From QHVT01 sp036389275 (GTDB lineage Bacteria; Acidobacteriota; Thermoanaerobaculia; Gp7-AA8), in contig DASVQE010000065.1 in the NCBI GenBank assembly GCA_036389275.1, positions 40,801 through 104,800 of the forward strand: a DNA stretch of 64,000 nucleotides, written 5' to 3'. Under the pieces are notes generated by a model. The model saw only the letters and a list, made by a program, of their open reading frames with translations. It made no database searches and was not told the DNA's origin. A program made the translations under genes and the position numbers. Each line of letters starts with the position of its first letter. The first letter of the stretch is position 1. Below, one piece after another: positions 15,315 through 21,285 of the stretch.

Positions 15315-17815
15315 TTCACCACCACGTTCACCAGCTTACCCGGCACGTAGATTTTCTTCACGATCGTTTTTCCGCTCACCCACGTCTGGATCTTCTCGTT
15401 CGCGAACACCGCCTCGAACACCCGCTGCTCGTCCGGCGGCGCGGCCACGTCCACCTGTCCGCGCAGTTTCCCGTTCACCTGCACGGCGATGGTCACGGTG
15501 TCTTCCTGCATCAGCGCGCGGTCGGCCACCGGCCAGCGCGAGGTCAGCACCATTCCCTCGTTCCCCAGCATCTCCCACAACTCCTCGGTGATGTGCGGCG
15601 CGAACGGATGCAGCAGTTGCAGCAGCGCCTCGTACGGCTTGCGCGACGGCGCGTCGCCGAGCGCGTTCGAGAACTCCATGAGCGCGGAGATGGCCGTGTT
15701 GAACTCGAAGCGCTCCATGCGCGTCGTCACCGCGTCGATGGTCTGATGCATCTTCCGGATCACGTCGGGATGATCCTCGCCTGCTTCGTCCTTGAGGCGC
15801 ACGCCCATGTTCCAGACGCGGCCGAGGAAGCGGTACGCGCCGACCACGCCCTCGTCCGACCACGCCGCCTCTTTCTCCGGCGGCGCGATGAAGAGCGTGT
15901 AGACGCGCTCGGTGTCGGCGCCGTAGCGCGCGATCAGCTCGTCCGGCGGCACGACGTTGAAGCGCGACTTCGACATCTTCGTCACTTCCGGCGTGAGCAG
16001 CTCCTCGCCGCGATACGGCTTGCCGTCGCGATGCTCGACCTCGCCGAGCGGCACCCAGGAGTTGTTGCGATCCTTGTAGCCTTCCTTCGTGATCACGCCC
16101 TGGTTGAAGAGGCGCGTAAACGGCTCCTCGAACTCCACGAGTCCCATGTCGTGCAGCGTGCGCGTGATGAAGCGCGCGTAGAGCAGATGGAGGATGGCGT
16201 GCTCGATGCCGCCGATGTACTGGTCGACCGGCGCCCAGCGATTCACCAGCTCGCGGTCGAAGATCTTCGCCTCGTCGCGCGGCGTGATGAAACGGAGGAA
16301 GTACCACGACGAGTCGACGAACGTGTCCATCGTGTCGGTCTCGCGCCGCGCGCTGCCTTTGCACTGCGGACAGGTCGCGTTCACGAACGACTCGTGCTTC
16401 GCCAGCGGATTTCCTTCCCGTCCGGTGAATGGCACGTCGAGTGGTAATCGGACTGGTAATTCTTCTTCCATGACCGGTACCAATCCGCACGCATCGCAGT
16501 AGAGCATCGGGATCGGCGTGCCCCAGTAGCGCTGCCGCGAGATCAGCCAGTCGCGCAGGCGGTAGCGCACGGTCCCCTTGCCGATGCCGCGCTGCTCGAT
16601 GATCTCGATGATGCGCTCGATGGCGTTCGGCACCGGCAGTCCGTCGATGGGTCCGGAGCTCACCGCCACGCCGCTCTCGTCCTTCATGGTGAAGGCTTCG
16701 CTGAGCGGCTCCTGCATCGGCGCGCCGTTCGCGGGCGCGATCACGATGCGGATCGGCAGGCCGTACTGCTGCGCGAACTCGAAGTCGCGCTGATCGTGCG
16801 CCGGCACCGACATGATCGCGCCGGTGCCGTACTGCGGCAGTACGAAGTTGCCGAGCCAGATCGGGATTTCCTCATTCGTGAAAGGATTGATGGCCGTCTT
16901 TCCGGTGAAGTGTCCTTCCTTCCCTCTTTCCTGTCTCTCCAGCGGCGTCTGATTGCGCACGCCGGTGATCCACTGCTCGATCTCGGCGCGCTCCGGATGA
17001 TCGGCGATGAGCGCCGGCACGTCGCGATGCTCCGGCGCGAGGACCATGAACGTGGCGCCGAAGATGGTGTCGGGTCGCGTGGTGAAGATGCGCAGCGGAT
17101 GGCCCAGGGACGGCACCGGGAACTCGACGTCGGCGCCGAGCGAGCGGCCGATCCAGTTGCGCTGCATCAGCTTCACTTTGTCCGGCCACTCGGCGAGCGT
17201 GTCGAGGCCGGCGTCGAGGCGATCGGCGTAGTCGGTGATCTTCAGGAACCACTGTGAGAGCTCCCGCTGTTCGACCAGCGCGCCGCAGCGCTCGCAGCGG
17301 CCGTCGACCACCTGCTCGTTTGCCAGCACGGTCTGGTCCTGCGGGCACCAGTTCACCGGCGCGGTGCCGCGGTACGCGAGGCCGCGCTTGTAGAGTTGCA
17401 GGAAGAGCCACTGGTTCCAGCGGTAGTAGTCGGGCTCGCACGAGGCGATCTCTTTCGACCAGTCGTAGAGGATGCCCCAGCGTCCGAACTGCTGCTTCAT
17501 CCGCTCGATGTTGCCGAGGGTCCATTCGCGCGGATGAATGCCGCGCTTGATCGCCGCGTTTTCCGCCGGCAGTCCGAACGCGTCCCAACCCATCGGGTTG
17601 AGCGCGCTGCGGCCCTGCATGCGGAAGTAGCGGTAGACCGCGTCGCCGAGGATGTAGTTGCGGCCGTGCCCGACATGCAGATCGCCCGACGGGTACGGGA
17701 ACATGTTGAGCATGTACAGCTTTTGCCCGGGCGCGGCGACGTCGACCTCGGCGACCCGCGCCTCCGCCCAGCGCTGCTGCCACTTCGGCTCGATGTCCGT
17801 GGGACGGTATTGCAT
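15311..17815 (-). CDS. leuS: Leucyl-tRNA synthetase
   Basis: An 834-residue class I synthetase of normal bacterial length. It starts MQYRPTDIEPKWQQRW. The HIGH motif is HVGH (in DLHVGHGRNY) and the KMSKS loop is intact (VTKMSKSRFNVV). The CP1 editing domain is present (TTRPDTIFGATF, GTGAIMSVPAHDQRD). A zinc-binding region (CPQC) and the C-terminal anticodon region complete it. It charges tRNA-Leu with leucine. A TATACT hexamer lies 10 nt before the ATG; no leader or T-box is present. Confidence 0.97.
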   Translation of the reverse strand: MQYRPTDIEPKWQQRWAEARVAEVDVAAPGQKLYMLNMFPYPSGDLHVGHGRNYILGDAVYRYFRMQGRSALNPMGWDAFGLPAENAAIKRGIHPREWTLGNIERMKQQFGRWGILYDWSKEIASCEPDYYRWNQWLFLQLYKRGLAYRGTAPVNWCPQDQTVLANEQVVDGRCERCGALVEQRELSQWFLKITDYADRLDAGLDTLAEWPDKVKLMQRNWIGRSLGADVEFPVPSLGHPLRIFTTRPDTIFGATFMVLAPEHRDVPALIADHPERAEIEQWITGVRNQTPLERQERGKEGHFTGKTAINPFTNEEIPIWLGNFVLPQYGTGAIMSVPAHDQRDFEFAQQYGLPIRIVIAPANGAPMQEPLSEAFTMKDESGVAVSSGPIDGLPVPNAIERIIEIIEQRGIGKGTVRYRLRDWLISRQRYWGTPIPMLYCDACGLVPVMEEELPVRLPLDVPFTGREGNPLAKHESFVNATCPQCKGSARRETDTMDTFVDSSWYFLRFITPRDEAKIFDRELVNRWAPVDQYIGGIEHAILHLLYARFITRTLHDMGLVEFEEPFTRLFNQGVITKEGYKDRNNSWVPLGEVEHRDGKPYRGEELLTPEVTKMSKSRFNVVPPDELIARYGADTERVYTLFIAPPEKEAAWSDEGVVGAYRFLGRVWNMGVRLKDEAGEDHPDVIRKMHQTIDAVTTRMERFEFNTAISALMEFSNALGDAPSRKPYEALLQLLHPFAPHITEELWEMLGNEGMVLTSRWPVADRALMQEDTVTIAVQVNGKLRGQVDVAAPPDEQRVFEAVFANEKIQTWVSGKTIVKKIYVPGKLVNVVVK

Positions 17816-17825
17816 AGGGAGGCGG

Positions 17826-17831
17826 AGTATA
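17826..17831 (-). promoter_or_regulatory. TANNNT hexamer 10 nt before leuS
   Basis: TATACT on the minus strand, then 10 nt, then the leuS ATG. The spacer is C-rich with no Shine-Dalgarno, so leaderless or near-leaderless transcription is suggested. Confidence 0.5.
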
Positions 17832-17842
17832 GCGAACGCGCG

Positions 17843-18133
17843 TCAGCACTCGACGACGTGGACGCCGTCGGGCTGGGCGATGGCGAAGCGGCGCGTGCGG
17901 CGGTCGACCGCGACCGGCGGCGGCAGTCCGCGCTGGACGATGCTGCTCAGTTGCGTTCCGCTGTCGAGCTCCGGCCATTCGTTGATCACCGCGCCGTCGG
18001 CGACGCGGATCAAGCGCGGATGCGCGAAGAGCGCGAGCACGTGCTCGTCGTCGACCGCGTGCACGCTGCCGCATGGACGCTCCGGCACGACCGCCGCGGA
18101 GATCGCGCGCGCGGCCTCGACGTCGTAGACCAT
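17843..18133 (-). CDS. C-terminal fragment of a frameshifted propeller-like protein
   Basis: A 96-residue frame starting MVYDVEAARAISAAVVPERP. It continues the protein encoded at 18133-18822, in another frame. When the frame is followed upstream of its ATG it reads DEAPPPPRLLPRG and then MVYDVEAAR, a natural acidic-to-proline linker joining the two parts. The segment (HAVDDEHVLALFAHPRLIRV, RTRRFAIAQPDGVHVVE) looks like two more propeller blades. It probably is not an independent gene. Confidence 0.5.
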   Translation of the reverse strand: MVYDVEAARAISAAVVPERPCGSVHAVDDEHVLALFAHPRLIRVADGAVINEWPELDSGTQLSSIVQRGLPPPVAVDRRTRRFAIAQPDGVHVVEC

Positions 18134-18822
18134 CAGGCCGCGCGGCAGGAGCCGTGGCGGCGGCGGCGCTTCGTCGTCGTCTTCTCATCGTCGCTGCTCG
18201 TCACCACCAGCCGCGTATCCGTGAGCCAGCACGCCGCCGACTCTTCCGCCCAGCCGACGTGACCGGAGCCGGGCGCGGAGTCGCCGCGATCGAGATGCCG
18301 CGGATCGCGCAGCGCTTCGTCGAGCGAAAAGAAATCGACGAGATCGAGCGGCTGCCACACCCAGCCCGCGCTGAGGAAGCGGTCGCCGCGCGGATTCGCC
18401 GCAAGCCGCGAGTGAAAGACGCCGGAGCGTTTCGAGTCGCGCGTGGTGAGCCGCTCGCCCGTCGCCGCATCTTCGATCTCGAGGCGGTCGAAGAAATCGG
18501 GACAGTGGATGAGCAGCGTGCGACCGCCGTGCGCGACGAGGCAGACCGGATACTCGTAGCGATCGGCGTAGTAGTAGCTGCGGTTCAGCTCGCGCAGCAG
18601 CTCGCCGTCGCGCAGCAGCAGCGCCTTCGTGCCGAGTCGCTGATAGATGACCGCGTATTCGTTCGCCGTCACCGCCGCATCGAACGGAAACGGCCAGCGG
18701 AAGCGGCCGGGCGCAACGTCGGGCAGGTAGCGCGCGAAGCCCGACACCACGTCGACGAGCGCATCGCCGATCCATGCGAGTGAGTGGACCTCGCGCGCCG
18801 GAATGATCTCGTGTCGCATCAC
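18133..18822 (-). CDS. Propeller-like protein of unknown function, N-terminal part, frameshifted
   Basis: A 229-residue frame starting at GTG 18822 or ATG 18819. It has blade-like beta segments (ANEYAVIYQRLGTKALLLRD, VCLVAHGGRTLLIH, CWLTDTRLVVTSSDDE) and no signal peptide. It then runs into Lys/Arg-rich low-quality sequence at its end. The sensible continuation is in the frame of 17843-18133. The break lies in a GAC/ACG-rich tract at about 18165-18190 and equals one missing base. The whole protein would have about 326 residues. It may be a sequencing error, a real pseudogene or phase variation in the short tract. No function is assigned. Confidence 0.5.
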   Translation of the reverse strand: MMRHEIIPAREVHSLAWIGDALVDVVSGFARYLPDVAPGRFRWPFPFDAAVTANEYAVIYQRLGTKALLLRDGELLRELNRSYYYADRYEYPVCLVAHGGRTLLIHCPDFFDRLEIEDAATGERLTTRDSKRSGVFHSRLAANPRGDRFLSAGWVWQPLDLVDFFSLDEALRDPRHLDRGDSAPGSGHVGWAEESAACWLTDTRLVVTSSDDEKTTTKRRRRHGSCRAA

Positions 18823-18838
18823 TGCCTCATTCGATCGC

Positions 18839-19273
18839 TCAGGGCCAGACGAACGTCACCGGACCGTCGTTCTCCAGGGTCACGAGCATTATCTCGCGGA
18901 AGCGGCCGGTGCGCACGGTGATGCCGGTCGCGGCGAGCTCGCGCACGAAGAGCTCGAACAGCGTGCGCGCGCGCTCCGGCTCCTCCGCCTTGTCGAAGCT
19001 CGGCCGCCGTCCGCGCGCGATCGAGCCGGCCAGCGTGAACTGCGAGACCGCCAGGATCGCGCCTCCCGCCTCCGCCACGTCGCGGTTCATCTTTCCCTGT
19101 TCGTCGCTGAAGATCCGCAGCTCGCGGATCTTTTTGGCCGCCTCGCGCATCGCTTCTTCGCCATCACCCTTCTCTACGCCGGCGAGAACGAGGAGGCCGA
19201 TTCCGATCTCCGAGACGCGCTCCTCACCCACCGTCACGGAGGCGCTCCGGACGCGCTGGATCACGCATTTCAT
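18839..19273 (-). CDS. dtd: D-aminoacyl-tRNA deacylase
   Basis: 144 residues, the usual Dtd length. It has MKCVIQRVRSASVTVG at the N-terminus, the SQFTLAG motif and the Gly-cisPro pair in ENDGPVTFVW at the C-terminus, which together form the active site. It hydrolyses D-amino acids (and Gly) wrongly attached to tRNA. A TAGAAT hexamer lies 8 nt before the ATG with no Shine-Dalgarno. It is divergent from ssb, and the 70-bp interval holds promoters for both. Confidence 0.95.
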   Translation of the reverse strand: MKCVIQRVRSASVTVGEERVSEIGIGLLVLAGVEKGDGEEAMREAAKKIRELRIFSDEQGKMNRDVAEAGGAILAVSQFTLAGSIARGRRPSFDKAEEPERARTLFELFVRELAATGITVRTGRFREIMLVTLENDGPVTFVWP

Positions 19274-19281
19274 TGCACCGG

Positions 19282-19287
19282 ATTCTA
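19282..19287 (-). promoter_or_regulatory. TANNNT hexamer 8 nt before dtd
   Basis: TAGAAT on the minus strand, 8 nt, then the dtd ATG. No Shine-Dalgarno fits in the gap. Confidence 0.55.
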
Positions 19288-19313
19288 CAGAGCGTGTCGT
19301 GAAGGGGCTCAGG

Positions 19314-19319
19314 TAGAAT
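19314..19319 (+). promoter_or_regulatory. Possible -10 hexamer for ssb
   Basis: TAGAAT, 25 nt before the ssb start. A GAGGAG Shine-Dalgarno lies between, so ssb has an ordinary leader, in contrast to divergent dtd. Confidence 0.45.
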
Positions 19320-19344
19320 CCGCGCGCGGTTGAGGAGAAAGATC

Positions 19345-19812
19345 ATGATCAACAAAGTCATCCTGGTGGGACGCCTCGGCAAGGATCCGGAGATCCGCTC
19401 GACGCCGGGCGGCACCAGCGTCGCCAAGTTCACGGTGGCCACGGATGAGCGCTTCACCGATCGCACGGGCGAGAAGCAGGAGCGCACCGAGTGGCACAAC
19501 ATCGTCGCCTGGGGAAAGCTCGGCGAGATCTGCGGGCAGTACCTGCGCAAGGGAAAGCTGGTGTACATCGAAGGGTCGATCCGCACCGATAGCTGGGACG
19601 ACAAGGAGTCGGGGCAGAAGAAGTACCGCACCGAGATCGTCGCGCGCGACATGAAGATGCTCGACCGCCGCGGCGACGAAGGACAGGGCGGCGGCGGCGG
19701 TTCGTACGGCGGAGGCGGTGGCGGCGGCGGCTACAACCGCGGCAACGCCAAAGGCGGCGGCTCCGCACCTCCCACCGACATGATGGACGACGACGAGGAC
19801 GTGCCGTTCTAG
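19345..19812 (+). CDS. ssb: Single-stranded DNA-binding protein
   Basis: 155 residues. N-terminal OB fold with the family pattern MINKVILVGRLGKDPEIRST, FTVATDERF, EWHNIVAWGKLGEIC and VYIEGSIRTDSW. A Gly-rich flexible linker follows (GGGGSYGGGGGGGGYN). The acidic C-terminal tip DDEDVPF is the conserved docking site for replication and repair proteins. The ATG at 19345 has a GAGGAG Shine-Dalgarno; the TTG at 19330 is less likely. A long palindromic repeat starts 17 nt after the stop. Confidence 0.96.
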   Translation: MINKVILVGRLGKDPEIRSTPGGTSVAKFTVATDERFTDRTGEKQERTEWHNIVAWGKLGEICGQYLRKGKLVYIEGSIRTDSWDDKESGQKKYRTEIVARDMKMLDRRGDEGQGGGGGSYGGGGGGGGYNRGNAKGGGSAPPTDMMDDDEDVPF

Positions 19813-19829
19813 GACGTGGCCGTTCGAAC

Positions 19830-20000
19830 GGGGACGACGAGGGGCCTCCGGCGGCTGGGGCCACGGGCCCCAGACCCATCTGGTTGGCCTAGCCTCCGCG
19901 ACACTTCTTCCAAGCTCGCGACACAGTGTCGCGGAGGCTAGGCCAACCAACGGGGTCTGGGGCCTGTGGCCCCAGCCGCCGGAGGCCCCCGGTCGTCCCC
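19830..20000. repeat. Long palindromic repeat, copy 1
   Basis: About 171 bp forming two arms of about 70 bp that are nearly perfect reverse complements (GGGGACGAC... at the left, ...GTCGTCCCC at the right). The inner arm ends are GTTGGCCTAGCCTCCGCGAC and its complement. A short unpaired centre contains CCAAGCTCGC. Each arm also has an internal GGGGCCACGGGCCCC-type stem. Copies 2 and 3 are at 57088-57260 and from 63862. This copy lies between the convergent genes ssb and DinB. Confidence 0.92.
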
Positions 20001-20015
20001 CGATCGATTGCAACG

Positions 20016-20525
20016 TCAGAGCAGATACCGCTCGCGCAGGACTTTCACGTGGTGGCGCTCGTGGCCGACGATGACGTGCGCGATCGTGCGCACGGTGACG
20101 CGGTTGCCGTTGGCCACCCCCGGGCGGTCCCACGCTTCTTCGGGCAGGTTGCGCAGCAGGACGATGTTGGCGCGGCGCAGAAGCGCGTAGTGCTCGGCGA
20201 GATCGCCGAGGCGCCAGCGGTCGAAGGCGGCGGTGGCGACGTAGCTGTTCTCGTCGAACCCGGGCAGCGACTGCGTCTCGCCGCGTGCGATGGCCAGCAT
20301 CCGATACCCGAAGATGCGCTCGGCGTCGCAGACGTGGCCGAGGACTTCCTTCACCGACCACTTCCCTTCGGCGTAACGATGCGCGGCGCGCGACTCGTCC
20401 AGCGACGAGAGCAGCTTCTGCGTCTCCGACGACTGCAGCTCGATCGCGGAGAGGACGTCATCCTCCGGCACCAGATCGACGTAACCAGCGTAGCCCTGCG
20501 GAATGTCACCTTCACTCGGACGCAT
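20016..20525 (-). CDS. DinB-like (YfiT-type) four-helix protein
   Basis: 169 residues of the DinB superfamily. The recognisable parts are EGKWSVKEVLGHVCDAERIF (first metal His), then TVRTIAHVIVGHERHHVKVL near the C-terminus with further His ligands. This fold holds a metal in a four-helix bundle and includes thiol-dependent transferases; the substrate here cannot be told. A TACGAT hexamer lies 8 nt before the ATG. It ends 15 nt from the long palindromic repeat. Confidence 0.82.
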   Translation of the reverse strand: MRPSEGDIPQGYAGYVDLVPEDDVLSAIELQSSETQKLLSSLDESRAAHRYAEGKWSVKEVLGHVCDAERIFGYRMLAIARGETQSLPGFDENSYVATAAFDRWRLGDLAEHYALLRRANIVLLRNLPEEAWDRPGVANGNRVTVRTIAHVIVGHERHHVKVLRERYLL

Positions 20526-20533
20526 GCCTGCGT

Positions 20534-20539
20534 ATCGTA
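20534..20539 (-). promoter_or_regulatory. TANNNT hexamer 8 nt before the DinB-like gene
   Basis: TACGAT on the minus strand, 8 nt, then ATG at 20525. No Shine-Dalgarno. Confidence 0.5.
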
Positions 20540-20552
20540 GCAGGACGCTACG

Positions 20553-20924
20553 TCACCGCAGCGGATCGAGCCGCACGAACGTCCGGTAGTGATCGCGCGT
20601 GTACCACGTCTCGCCGTCCTTGCCGCGGATCACGCGTCGCGCGCCGCGGTTCGGAGCGCCGCGTGTGATCACCGTGTACTCGCGGTAGTAGCCGCGCGGA
20701 CGTGACGGCAGACGGTGCTCGCGATTCGAGAACGTCGCGCCGTCCTTCGCGTACGGAAACGGACCGCCGCGCTCGATGCGTTGCAGCGTGGCCAGCAGCT
20801 CCGCGCGCTCGGCGGCATCGTGCACTGCTTTCTCGATGCGCGGATTCGGCGTCTGCTTCGCGAGCAGCGTTGTCGCGAAAAGAAACGCGAGCAACGGCAG
20901 CAGTGCGAGCGCGCGTCTCACCAT
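20553..20924 (-). CDS. Secreted barnase-like ribonuclease
   Basis: 123 residues. A signal peptide (RALALLPLLAFLFATTLLA) is followed by a short helical part and a microbial RNase (N1/barnase) domain: GPFPYAKDGATFSNREHRLP, then YYREYTVITRG (catalytic Glu), an Arg-rich strand, and WYTRDHYRTFVRL (catalytic His). This matches the barnase C-terminal layout. It cuts RNA, usually after guanine. The start overlaps the end of the barstar-like gene by 7 nt, so inhibitor and nuclease are translated together, inhibitor first. It is likely a secreted toxin or extracellular nuclease. The longer open frame to 21080 lies inside the barstar gene and is rejected. Confidence 0.85.
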   Translation of the reverse strand: MVRRALALLPLLAFLFATTLLAKQTPNPRIEKAVHDAAERAELLATLQRIERGGPFPYAKDGATFSNREHRLPSRPRGYYREYTVITRGAPNRGARRVIRGKDGETWYTRDHYRTFVRLDPLR

Positions 20925-21265
20925 ACGAACACCAGATCGAGCGGCGTGCCGCGGTCCGCGGTCGCCGACAGCCACACATCCACCAGCTCGCCCATCACCC
21001 GCGGCGCAACGTTCCAGAGCGGCGCCGCGTCGCGGACGAGCAGCACCACGTGGCGGTCGCTCTCCAGATCGCGCAGACATTCTTCCAGCGCGTCCCAGTT
21101 ATGGCCGAAATACTCCGGCAATTGCAGCGCCTCGACCAGCTCGTTGAGCAGCTCCTCTTTCGGCAGCGTCCCGTCGATCTCGCGCACGTCGAGAGCCGGG
21201 TCGGAGCGGAGCGCAAGCGCGAGCTCCTCGGTAGCGAAATGGATCGGCAGCGCCCGCGACAACAT
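20918..21265 (-). CDS. Barstar-like ribonuclease inhibitor
   Basis: 115 residues with the barstar core VREIDGTLPKEELLNELVEA, LQLPEYFGHNWDALEECLRD and the following strand HVVLLVRDA. The Tyr/Asn/Trp/Asp segment (YFGHNWDAL) is where barstar plugs the RNase active site. It protects the cytoplasm from the ribonuclease encoded immediately downstream. A weaker TACCGT hexamer lies 6 nt before the ATG. Confidence 0.88.
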   Translation of the reverse strand: MLSRALPIHFATEELALALRSDPALDVREIDGTLPKEELLNELVEALQLPEYFGHNWDALEECLRDLESDRHVVLLVRDAAPLWNVAPRVMGELVDVWLSATADRGTPLDLVFVW

Positions 21266-21285
21266 CGCGCTACGGTATCACCGCG

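Noticed and set aside
17816..17842. T-box or other leader regulating leuS
   Set aside because: The gap before leuS is too short and contains a -10-like hexamer 10 nt before the start.
19813..20015. Small protein genes inside the palindromic repeats
   Set aside because: Short frames run through the arms on both strands but only because the arms lack stops; they vary between copies.
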